From Verrucomicrobiota bacterium (GTDB lineage Bacteria > Verrucomicrobiota > Verrucomicrobiia > Verrucomicrobiales > Akkermansiaceae): 47,438 bases of DNA. Both the position numbers and the translations under genes were made by a program. Below, piece by piece: positions 28,918 through 37,116 of this stretch (positions are counted from its first letter, which is position 1; every line of letters begins with the position of its first letter). The notes under the pieces are model-generated. The model was given only the letters and a program-made list of their open reading frames with translations. It did no database searches and was not told the origin of the DNA. The stretch covers positions 1 through 47,438 of the forward strand of contig JAPLUI010000088.1 of NCBI GenBank assembly GCA_026397725.1, read 5' to 3'.

Positions 28918-29940
28918 ATGACTAACAAGAAAGGCAACTTCCCATCATCAGTGCTGCTGACCATAGGCTGCTTGCTGGCGGCGGCAGCGGCCATTGCCGG
29001 CGTGGACTTCCCCGGTCCGCGGATCGGGGCGGCCGCCACCAAGCAGGACGGGGACACTTTCACTCTCGGCAACAACGCCATCAGCGTTAGCTTCACGTTC
29101 AGGGACGCTCGTTTGCGGCTGCGCGAGATCAACGACGTGCTCAACGGCAAGGCGCTGGACTGCGGGAAGGGGAACCTGTTTTCCATCAGCCAGCCCGACG
29201 GGCGCGTCGTGAAGGCCGCCGATTGCAAACTGACCGCGGGACCGAAGTTCGAGGCGCTGGTGCCCGATCCAAAGTCCGCGCGGCTGGCGGGCCGTCTGTC
29301 GGGGAGCTGCCTGAGCGCCGAATTTGCCGATGCGAACGGGAAGCTGCGCATCAAGTGGCACGCGGTGATGACGGACGGGGCGAACTACCTGCGGCTGGAG
29401 ATGGCGGTAAGTGCCACCGCTGATGACTGTGTCATTCATGAGATCGCCTGGCTGGACCTCACTGTTCCCGGCGCACGCGTGGCCGGTTGCGCGGATGGTT
29501 CGCCGGTCGTGGCGGGTAACGTCTTCCTGAGCTGGGATGATCCGAAAACGCTGTGGCAGTTCAATGCAGGTTTTCCCAATGAGTTCACGCCGCTCGCCGA
29601 AGCCTGCAGGCAATACCAGGCGCGACTGGGTGTCTGGCTCTCGCCATTCGGCGGCTACAGTGTTCCCAAAGAACAACGGCTCGAGTTCGGTCAAGAGCAG
29701 GGTTATGAGACCAACGCCACCGGCTTTTCGCTGGCCGGTCCGAAATACCATGCCGCCTTCAAACAAGCGTGCGTGAACATGATCCGCCAGCACGGTGTCA
29801 ACCACTTCAAGTTCGACGGCATCGCCACCGGCAGGTATGCGAGCGGCGGCGCGCAGGATGTCCTCGACACCGAGGCGATGCGCCGGCTCATGCTCGAGCT
29901 GAAACCGTTTGAAGTCCGCATCCTGGAGGCCAAATCATGA
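28918..29940 (+). pseudogene. enterotoxin/alpha-galactosidase-like gene with two in-frame internal losses
   Basis: The 340-residue open frame starts at 28918 with a signal peptide (SVLLTIGCLLAAAAAIAG). It resembles a family of about 650 residues, often named enterotoxin, with an alpha-galactosidase-like barrel. The N-terminal beta domain runs to GSPVVAGNVF, then jumps to the barrel segment LSWDDPKTLWQFNAGFP; about 100 residues usual in the family are missing. The barrel continues through WLSPFGGY, GYETNATGFSLAGPKY and VNHFKFDG (probable nucleophile Asp), then jumps from RRLMLEL to the usual protein end KPFEVRILEA, losing about 200 residues. These sizes are from family memory. Its stop overlaps the start of the GH115 gene (ATGA), so translation through this frame may still matter for GH115 expression. 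Confidence 0.7.
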
Positions 29941-32846
29941 AAACGATTCGAGGAATCCTGTTAGTATCAGTTATGGTATTCTCCGCAGTGCGCGGAGCGG
30001 AGTCGAGCGAGGCGGATGCCATGCGGGCATGGGTCAGCGAGCAAGCGGTCGCCGGGCATTTCCCCCTGGCGTCGCCAACCGCCGCTGCTGATGTGTTTGT
30101 CGCGGCCGATGACTGGCAAGTCGCGCAAATCGCCGCGCGTGATCTGGCCGCCGATGTCGAGCGGGTCACCGGACGCAAGCCCGAGGTGAAACATGCGACG
30201 CGGGAACTAACAGAAAACGCGGTGCTGGTCGGCACGCTCGGCAAGAGTCCGGTGATCGACGGCCTGGTGAAGAACGGCCGGCTCGAGGTGCGGGATGTGG
30301 CGGGCCAGTGGGAATCGTTCGTGATCGCGACGGTGGCCGACCCCATGCCGGGTGTCCGCCGGGGTTTGGTCATTGCCGGCAGCGACCGCCGCGGGACGGC
30401 ATACGGCGTTTATGAATTGTCGCGCCGGATCGGTGTTTCGCCGTGGTATTGGTGGGCCGACGTGACGCCCGCACGCCGCGAGGCGCTCTATGTCTCGCCG
30501 GAGCGGGTGCGGGTCGGCCCGCCGGCGGTGAAATACCGTGGCATTTTCATCAACGACGAGATGTGGGGCATCCGGCCGTGGGCCATGAAAACCCTGGCGC
30601 CTGAGGAGGGGCACGGACTCGGGCCCAAGACCTACGCGAAAATCTTCGAGTTGCTGCTGCGGCTCAAGGCCAATCATCTCTGGCCGGCCATGCACGATGG
30701 AGACGGCGGGACGATCCCGTTCAATTGCTACGAGAAGAACAAGGTGGTGGCCGACGAATACGCCATTGTCATGGGCTCCTCGCACATCGAGCCGATGCTG
30801 CGCAACAACATCCGCGGTGCCGAGTGGGATCGTGAATATCCCGGCGAACCCTGGGACTATGTCACCAACAAGGATCATATCTATAAATATTGGGAAGACC
30901 GCGTCAAGGCGAACGGGAAATACGAGAATGTTTACACGCTGGGCAAAAGGGGCAGGGATGATGAGGCCGGCAGCGACGTGACCGTGCCGGTTCTTGAGCG
31001 GATCATGGCCGACCAGCGAACCATTCTTGGACAGTGGGTTGACCAAGACCTCACCCGTGTGCCGCAGGTGCTGATTGCCTACACCGAAGTGCTGGAACTT
31101 TACAACAAAGGGTTGCAAGTTCCCGACGACATCATGTTCTGCTGGCCGGATGATAACTTCGGCTACCTCCGGCAAGTGCCCAATGCCCGCGAGCGGGAGC
31201 GTTCCGGCGGGTCGGGAGTTTACTATCACATCCAGTGGCTCAACGGCGCCACCAACGCCTACCCCTGGCTCAACACCACGCCGCCCGCCCTCATCTGGGA
31301 GGAAATGAGCAAGGCCTGGCAATATGGCGCGAAATCCCTGTGGGTGCTCAATGTCGGCGACATCAAGCCCGGTGAGATCGGCATCGAGTTCTTCCTCGAC
31401 TTGGCGTGGGACCCGCAACGCTGGCGCCACGACAACATCCGCGATTTCCTCGTGCACTGGGCCGCGCGGGATCTCGACCCGCGCTTCGCCGACGAGATCG
31501 CCGGCCTCATGGAGGAATACTATCGCCTCGGCCTCACCCGCCGCCCCGAACATCTCGTGCAGGCCAGAGGCAGCAACCCGTTGCAATACTCGTGGTTCAG
31601 CCACACTCAATCCAACGACGAAGCGATGCAACGGGTGAACCAATACGACGCCATCGCCCGCCGCGCCCAGGAGATTTACGACCAACTGCCCGCAACCCGC
31701 AAGGACGCCTTCTTCGAGTTGGTTCTCTATCCGGTCCAATGCGCCGGCCTGCTCAACCGCAAGGTCATCTTCGCCGACAAGAGCACGCGCCACGGCAGCG
31801 AGGGCCGCGCCTGTGCCAGTGAGGATGCCGCCAAGGCGCGGGCCGCCGCCGCGCGCATTGTCGAGCTGACCAACCATTACAACACCGGTCTCGTGACCGC
31901 CGGCGCCAAGTGGAATCACATGATGAGCCCGGCTCCGGGTCCGTGGGGCACCCAGTTTCGCCAATTCGAAATGCCGCCGCTCAGCGATTGTTCCGGCACC
32001 GGCCCGCCGGCCTTGGGCACGGCTCTCGAAGGCGGCGACCCGCAATCCTTGGCCGACTTGAGCGTCTATACCCAAGGCCAACGTTTCATCGATCTCTATA
32101 ACACCGGCAAGGGCGACATTCGTTGGTCGGCGATCCCGTCACAGCCATGGGTCCAACTCGATCTAACATCCGGTGCCTTCGCCACCGAACAACGGCTGTG
32201 GGTCACCATCGATTGGAACCGCGTGCCCACCGGCGACAACCTGACAGCCATGATCGGGGTGACCAGCAACGCCGGCCACAAATCGATCACCGTGCCGGTT
32301 TTCAAACCCGCCGCGCCATCGCGCGAGGAACTCACCGGCTATGTGGAAAGCCACGGCTGCGTCAGCATGGAAGCCGAGCACTTCACCCGCAAACACGAGC
32401 GCGGCGGGGCCGCGTGGGAAGTCATCCAGGGCCTTGGTCGCTCGGGCGATTCGGTCGCCGTGCTTCCTCCAACCGTGCCCAGCCGAACGGCAGCGGAGGA
32501 CATCCGCGCCGCCAGTCCGGCGTTGGATTATGATATCTATCTGTTTCACCTGGGCGAGGCGCGGCTGGACATTGATTGCCTGCCGACCAAGCCGGTGGCG
32601 CCGGATCGGGGAGCGCGGCTGGCGGTGAGCCTCGACGGGGAAACGCCGCGGATTCTAACAGGAAAAGGCGGCGATGTGCTGGCCAACCTCCGCCGCCTGA
32701 CCGCCACGATGAAGATCACCGTGCCCGGCCAGCACACGCTCACCGTCTGGATGGTTGATCCGGGCGTGGTGATCGACAAGCTCGTTCTGGACTTCGCCCC
32801 GCCGCAGGACACCTATCTGGGGCCACCCGAATCGTATCGCCGCTGA
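29937..32846 (+). CDS. GH115 alpha-glucuronidase
   Basis: The 969-residue product has a signal peptide (GILLVSVMVFSAVRG, cleavage near 21). GH115 enzymes remove (4-O-methyl-)glucuronic acid from xylan side chains. Visible family blocks are GTAYGVYELSRRIGVSPWYWWADV, split here as GTAYGVYELS and SPWYWWADV, then KYRGIFINDEMWGI near 199, LRLKANHLWPAMHD, VMGSSHIEPMLRNN, DDNFGYLR and ALIWEEMSKAW. A C-terminal beta domain occupies about 800-969 (SMEAEHFTRKHE, LDGETPRI). The length matches full GH115 proteins and no break is seen. It overlaps the preceding relic by four bases (ATGA) and ends just before the convergent regulator. With acetylesterases nearby it points to acetylated glucuronoxylan or a similar polymer. 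Confidence 0.92.
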   Translation: MKTIRGILLVSVMVFSAVRGAESSEADAMRAWVSEQAVAGHFPLASPTAAADVFVAADDWQVAQIAARDLAADVERVTGRKPEVKHATRELTENAVLVGTLGKSPVIDGLVKNGRLEVRDVAGQWESFVIATVADPMPGVRRGLVIAGSDRRGTAYGVYELSRRIGVSPWYWWADVTPARREALYVSPERVRVGPPAVKYRGIFINDEMWGIRPWAMKTLAPEEGHGLGPKTYAKIFELLLRLKANHLWPAMHDGDGGTIPFNCYEKNKVVADEYAIVMGSSHIEPMLRNNIRGAEWDREYPGEPWDYVTNKDHIYKYWEDRVKANGKYENVYTLGKRGRDDEAGSDVTVPVLERIMADQRTILGQWVDQDLTRVPQVLIAYTEVLELYNKGLQVPDDIMFCWPDDNFGYLRQVPNARERERSGGSGVYYHIQWLNGATNAYPWLNTTPPALIWEEMSKAWQYGAKSLWVLNVGDIKPGEIGIEFFLDLAWDPQRWRHDNIRDFLVHWAARDLDPRFADEIAGLMEEYYRLGLTRRPEHLVQARGSNPLQYSWFSHTQSNDEAMQRVNQYDAIARRAQEIYDQLPATRKDAFFELVLYPVQCAGLLNRKVIFADKSTRHGSEGRACASEDAAKARAAAARIVELTNHYNTGLVTAGAKWNHMMSPAPGPWGTQFRQFEMPPLSDCSGTGPPALGTALEGGDPQSLADLSVYTQGQRFIDLYNTGKGDIRWSAIPSQPWVQLDLTSGAFATEQRLWVTIDWNRVPTGDNLTAMIGVTSNAGHKSITVPVFKPAAPSREELTGYVESHGCVSMEAEHFTRKHERGGAAWEVIQGLGRSGDSVAVLPPTVPSRTAAEDIRAASPALDYDIYLFHLGEARLDIDCLPTKPVAPDRGARLAVSLDGETPRILTGKGGDVLANLRRLTATMKITVPGQHTLTVWMVDPGVVIDKLVLDFAPPQDTYLGPPESYRR

Positions 32847-32859
32847 ACCAGTGCAAACC

Positions 32860-33909
32860 TCACCCGCCCTTCACCCTCCCGATCGTGCCGCCGGGGATGA
32901 ACCCGGCCGGGGTCAGCGTCTGGCGGCGGTCTTCCTTGCCGCGGCTCACGTTGGACGCCCAGCGCACGATGCTCCGCAGCACCGGGCGGGCGTCCCAGCG
33001 GATGCAAGCGACAGACGGCGTGCACCACTCAAACGTCGGATCGTCAGCCGTGCAGAACAGCGAGACCTCCTCGGGAACCTGAATGCCGCGCCGGGCGAGA
33101 AACTGCTGCGTTGCGGCAAAGAGCGGCGCTTCATCAAAAATCAGGGCGGTCGGCGGGGTGACCTGGAACAGCGAGGCCAGGAGTTCCTGCAAGCCTTCCC
33201 GGGTCTCCTCCCACTCCGGCAGATGGTATGGTCCGGGAGCCACCCCGTGGGCCGCCAGTTCGTCGAGAAACGCGCGCTCGGCATTGCCCAGGGTTGGCCT
33301 GCGCCGTTCACTGCGGCAGATGACCACAATGCGGCGGTGCCCCAACGCCAGCAAGCGGCGCACGCCAACCACGAAGGGGGCCTGGATGTCCGGCCCAGTG
33401 CCCGCGATCGGCAGCCCGGTCCGCCGCCCGTAGAGGGCGAACGACGGCAGCGGTTGCGTGCAGAACCACTCCAGCACCTCGCGCGATCCCGCTAGCACCA
33501 ACCACACATCCGCCGCCGTTTGCCCGACGAGCCGCTCGACACGCTTCACGTCCATCTCAAGTTCCACCAGCGATTTGGCTGGGAAGACTGTGGCATGCCC
33601 CGCCTTCACCAGCATGTGTTGGAGTTCGACGACCAAGGCCAAGCGGCGATCGTTACAGTGGTACAGCAGGATACCCACCCGCAGCGGGTGCGCCGTCTTG
33701 GCCTCGGCCACCACGATCCGCCGCCTGCGCCCCGCCCCCTGGCCCGCAAGCACGCCCTCGCGCTCCAGTTGCCGCAGCGCCACCTCCACCGTTTTGATGT
33801 TGACCTCCAGTTCCAGCGAGAGCTGCCGGCCCCCCGGCAGCAGCCCGCTCCAGCGCCCCCGCAACAGTTCCCCGCGCAGATGCCCCGCCACCTGCTCGGC
33901 AATCGTCAT
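32860..33909 (-). CDS. GntR-type transcriptional regulator with periplasmic-binding-like sugar sensor
   Basis: The 349-residue product reads from 33909; this start is preferred because GGGAGG lies about six bases before it. An upstream ATG (33927) has no such site. The N-terminal winged helix-turn-helix (about 1-70) shows LRGELLRGRWSG, LPGGRQLSLELEVNIKTV and ALRQLEREGVL. The rest (about 78-345) is a LacI/periplasmic-binding fold: LRVGILLYH, VGVRRLLALGHRRIVVI, PTALIFDEAPL, SVACIRWDARP. Such proteins repress or activate sugar-catabolism genes in response to a sugar. It is convergent with GH115 and divergent from the secreted protein at 34114. The shared upstream region holds inverted repeats (33941-33982) that could be its operator. 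Confidence 0.85.
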   Translation of the reverse strand: MTIAEQVAGHLRGELLRGRWSGLLPGGRQLSLELEVNIKTVEVALRQLEREGVLAGQGAGRRRRIVVAEAKTAHPLRVGILLYHCNDRRLALVVELQHMLVKAGHATVFPAKSLVELEMDVKRVERLVGQTAADVWLVLAGSREVLEWFCTQPLPSFALYGRRTGLPIAGTGPDIQAPFVVGVRRLLALGHRRIVVICRSERRRPTLGNAERAFLDELAAHGVAPGPYHLPEWEETREGLQELLASLFQVTPPTALIFDEAPLFAATQQFLARRGIQVPEEVSLFCTADDPTFEWCTPSVACIRWDARPVLRSIVRWASNVSRGKEDRRQTLTPAGFIPGGTIGRVKGG

Positions 33910-33940
33910 GAAGGGCCTCCCGTTCATCGGGCAAAACCGT

Positions 33941-33982
33941 GCCGCAAACTGGAACGGTTGTGAAGAAAATATTTCTTGCGGC
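33941..33982. promoter_or_regulatory. candidate operator in divergent promoter region
   Basis: GCCGCAA (33941-33947) and TTGCGGC (33976-33982) form an inverted repeat. Nested inside is AAGAAA-ATA-TTTCTT (33963-33977). The site lies 32-73 bases upstream of the regulator start and about 130-170 bases upstream of the divergent gene. Autoregulation is inferred. Confidence 0.45.
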
Positions 33983-34113
33983 CATGTGGGAGAGGGAGAA
34001 AATGCGGCCTGATCCCAGTGACATGCGCCTTTCCGCCCTGCTTCCCCGCTTGGCGGGAGCGGATCGATCAAGGTGCCGCAAGCCGCAACCAACCAACCCC
34101 AACAAAAAGACAT

Positions 34114-36645
34114 ATGCAAAGAACATCACCGGGATTCGACTTCCCGTTCATCATCGCCATCCTCGCTGCAGCCCCCCTGTGGGCGCCCCTGCACTTGCCA
34201 GCGCAGGCAGTGATCGATGAGCCGTTCGCCCAGGCTGTCGGCCCCCTCAACGGCCAGGCCGCCGGAACCGGATTGACCGGCACTTGGACCGGCAACGACA
34301 AAGTCAATGTCACCAGTGACAGCCTCCACTATGGCAGCCTCCTGACCTCGGGGAATCGTGTGCAGCCCACGGGGGTCGCCCCAGACTGGTGGAACAACGG
34401 CGCGGGGGTTAGTCCCGGCACCACGTTGAGCGCTGCCGGCTTGCTTGCTCCCAGTGCGGAACTCTGGTTCAGTTGTCTCGTCCAGTCCTTCAGTGATGGC
34501 AGCTCAACGTATTTTTGCCTCGGCAATGGCGTCGCAGACGGCTGGGGCAGAATGGGAAGCGGGGGCGTCGGCTTCAGGCTGACTGGTGGGAAGGTATATG
34601 CCTATCCGGGGAACGGCACTGGGGGTTGGAGCGGCCCTGGGGCTACTGTCCCCAATGGCGTGAATCTGTTCGTCGGCAAGATCACTTGGGGTCCGGACAG
34701 TTCGACGAGCGGCAGCATCTCGATCTATCTGCCGGGCACCGACCTGGCCTTGCCGGCCACGGCCGCTTCCACGGAAGCGACCCACGTGATCTTTGACCAA
34801 GCCACCTTCAACACGATCAGCTTCGCCAATGGGAATGGAAATACGACGACTCCCGTTATTGACGAAATCCGCTTCGGCGCAAGCTATGCCGACGTGACGC
34901 CCGCTGCTGCGGGAGACAACACTCCACCGGAGCCCAGTCCGATGACATGGGCCAGCGTTCCGGCAGGGTCCGACGAAAACCAAATCACGATGACCGCCAC
35001 CACCGCGACCGACGTGAGCGGGGTGGAATACTATTTCCAGTGCACCGCTGGCGGTGGCCACGACAGCGACTGGCAGGCCAGCCCGACCTACACCGACACC
35101 GGCCTCACCCCGGCGACCAGTTACTCCTACCAAGTCAAGGCGCGCGACCTGTCGGTGAGTGCCAATGAAACCCTTGGGTCATCGGTCGAGTCCACCAGCA
35201 CGCTGCCTGCGGACATCACCCCGCCGGACCCCAGTCCGATGACTTGGGCCACGCCGCCCGCCGCAGGCTCGAACACCGCGATCGCCATGACCGCCACCAC
35301 CGCCAGCGACCCGCACGGGGTGGAATACTTCTTCACCAACACCACTGTCAGCGGCCACGACAGCGGCTGGCAAGCCAGCCCGGCCTACATTGATGTCGGA
35401 CTCAGCCCGGGCACCGCCTACACCTATCAGGTGACGGCCCGCGACAAGTCGCTGGCCCGCAATGAAACCCTCTACGCGGAAGCCTCCGCGACCACGGATC
35501 TCCTCGCCTCCACAATGATTTACGAGCCGTTCGCCGGTGCCACCGGTCCCCTCAACGGCCAGACCGCCGGAACCGGACTGAGCGGCAATTGGTGGGGCAA
35601 TGACAAAGTCAATGTCACGGCGGGGAGTTTGTCCTATGGCAGCCTCGCGACCTCGGGGAATCATGCGGTGAGTTCGGGAGTCGCCCCAGACTGGTGGAAC
35701 AACGGTGCGGGGACTAGCCCAGGCACCACGTTGAGAAATGCCGGCCTGCTTGCTCCCGGTGCGGAACTCTGGTTCAGCGCCCTCGTCGTATCCTATCCGG
35801 ATCAGACAACGTATTTTGGCCTCGGCAAAGGTGCCGCAGACGGTTGGGGCAGACTCAGTTCCAATGATAACAGCCCCGGCATTGGCTTCGTGCTGTCGAA
35901 TGGGAAACTTGATGCCTATTACTGGGACGGAGGGGGCGGGCATGTAGGCACCCCAACTGCCATCACCATCCCCGATGGAGTGCATCTGGTCGTCGGCAAG
36001 ATCGTCTGGGGTGCCACCCCGGCCGCCTCCGCCACCCTCTCGATCTATCTGCCGGGCACCGACCTGGCCATGCCGGTCACGGCCGCTACCGCGATTACGA
36101 GCGGCATCGTTGTTGACCAATCCATCTTGGCCACCATCAGCTTCGCCAATGGGAATGGTCAAACGGTTCCTCCCGAGATCGACGAAATCCGCTTCGGCGG
36201 GAGCTATGAGACGGTGGTTGTCGCGGGTGCCGTCAGCGACCCCGACTACATCGCATGGACTGCCCTCTACCCCGGTGCCAACCTCAGCGATCCGGCTGCC
36301 GACCTCGACCAGGACGGGCTGACCAACGACCAGGAACGCATCTGGGGACTCGACCCCACCAGCGCCTCGTCGGTCAACCCGTATGCGGTGGCGCTCAAGC
36401 CAGCCGCCGGTGCCACGACCGGCACCTTCAGCTACACCCGGCGCAAGCGGGAGTTCAGCGGGCTGACCTACACCATCTGGACCTCGACGACCCTTGAGCC
36501 GGGGTCGTGGACCGAGGACACCGCCGCCAGCGCGAGCCAGGCGCCCGGCACTCCGGATGCGAATCATGTCGAAACCGTGGCCGTCACCCTCACCGCCTCA
36601 CCCGAGAACGGCAAGTTGTTCGTGCGGGTCCAGACGGTGAAATGA
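34114..36645 (+). CDS. secreted protein with duplicated LamG-like domain, two FN3-like domains and C-terminal module
   Basis: The 843-residue product starts at 34114, directly before a signal peptide (FIIAILAAAPLWAPLHLPAQA). Order: sandwich domain A about 33-263; two FN3-like domains 270-365 and 368-463; sandwich domain B 468-701; calcium-loop repeat DLDQDGLTNDQE near 730; C-terminal module 770-843 ending GKLFVRVQTVK. Domains A and B are close duplicates, with NDKVNVT, APDWWNNGAG, LLAP-AELWFS, SIYLPGTDLA and IDEIRFG in both, and the match is also strong at DNA level. No catalytic motif is seen. A carbohydrate-binding or surface role is inferred. It is transcribed away from the regulator and may be one of its targets. 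Confidence 0.8.
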   Translation: MQRTSPGFDFPFIIAILAAAPLWAPLHLPAQAVIDEPFAQAVGPLNGQAAGTGLTGTWTGNDKVNVTSDSLHYGSLLTSGNRVQPTGVAPDWWNNGAGVSPGTTLSAAGLLAPSAELWFSCLVQSFSDGSSTYFCLGNGVADGWGRMGSGGVGFRLTGGKVYAYPGNGTGGWSGPGATVPNGVNLFVGKITWGPDSSTSGSISIYLPGTDLALPATAASTEATHVIFDQATFNTISFANGNGNTTTPVIDEIRFGASYADVTPAAAGDNTPPEPSPMTWASVPAGSDENQITMTATTATDVSGVEYYFQCTAGGGHDSDWQASPTYTDTGLTPATSYSYQVKARDLSVSANETLGSSVESTSTLPADITPPDPSPMTWATPPAAGSNTAIAMTATTASDPHGVEYFFTNTTVSGHDSGWQASPAYIDVGLSPGTAYTYQVTARDKSLARNETLYAEASATTDLLASTMIYEPFAGATGPLNGQTAGTGLSGNWWGNDKVNVTAGSLSYGSLATSGNHAVSSGVAPDWWNNGAGTSPGTTLRNAGLLAPGAELWFSALVVSYPDQTTYFGLGKGAADGWGRLSSNDNSPGIGFVLSNGKLDAYYWDGGGGHVGTPTAITIPDGVHLVVGKIVWGATPAASATLSIYLPGTDLAMPVTAATAITSGIVVDQSILATISFANGNGQTVPPEIDEIRFGGSYETVVVAGAVSDPDYIAWTALYPGANLSDPAADLDQDGLTNDQERIWGLDPTSASSVNPYAVALKPAAGATTGTFSYTRRKREFSGLTYTIWTSTTLEPGSWTEDTAASASQAPGTPDANHVETVAVTLTASPENGKLFVRVQTVK

Positions 36646-36654
36646 ACCGTTAGA

Positions 36655-36750
36655 GCTGCGGCTACACCATTCTTCACGCCGAGGATTTCAACATTCAACA
36701 TTCAACCTCCAACTTCCAACCTCCAACTTCCAACTTCCAATGATCAAGTA
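36655..36750 (+). repeat. dispersed intergenic repeat with TTCCAAC-type heptamers, copy 2
   Basis: The block begins 9 bases after the preceding stop codon. It matches 262-343 in its left flank (GCTGCGGCT, TTCTTCACGCCGA) and right flank (CAATGATCAAGTA). The inner heptamer run is longer here (ATTCAAC, CTCCAAC, TTCCAAC units), so copy number varies between copies. Confidence 0.7.
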
Positions 36751-36814
36751 AGGCCAAGAATCGTCACAGCCGCGTCCATTCTTATACTATCAAGGCGTGA
36801 ACCATCTGAGTGAT

Positions 36815-36985
36815 ATGGAAATGAAAAGCGCCATGGTCCTCGCCTGCCTCATCGCCATCGTCGGCTCCGCCACCGCCTTCGCTGAAGACCCGCCCAAGAG
36901 CCGGGAGGCTGGCCAGAACGCCGTTGGGAACAAAACGGATGCCGGTTCCCTGCTTGGGACTGGTGTTGCGGGTCACTGTCGGTAA
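36815..36985 (+). CDS. possible short secreted peptide or truncated relic
   Basis: A 56-codon frame begins with a convincing signal peptide (MVLACLIAIVGSATAFAED) and then loses any recognisable character before its stop. It may be the 5' stub of a lost secreted gene, like the other collapsed genes here. The rest of 36751-37116 holds no other gene that I can see. Confidence 0.3.
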   Translation: MEMKSAMVLACLIAIVGSATAFAEDPPKSREAGQNAVGNKTDAGSLLGTGVAGHCR

Positions 36986-37007
36986 CAGGGATCACCTTTC
37001 CCTTAAC

Positions 37008-37036
37008 TTGACGCGCCTGCCCCGGGGGGGTAAGGT
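37008..37036 (+). promoter_or_regulatory. candidate sigma-70-like promoter
   Basis: TTGACG (37008-37013) is separated by 17 bases from TAAGGT (37031-37036), about 80 bases before the next coding start. The -35 is good and the -10 is poor. Confidence 0.3.
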
Positions 37037-37116
37037 GTCACCGCTTCATCGAAATGACCGCTTTTTTCGCTTCTCCGATCATCAAAATGCGAATGCCTGA
37101 CAATCAAGAACACACC

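Noticed and set aside
30207..32081. Minus-strand open frame of 624 codons opposite GH115
   Set aside because: Antisense shadow; the plus strand carries an unambiguous GH115 protein.
23160..32846. Cluster considered as a SusC/SusD-type polysaccharide utilisation locus
   Set aside because: No TonB-dependent receptor or SusD-like protein is visible anywhere in the window.
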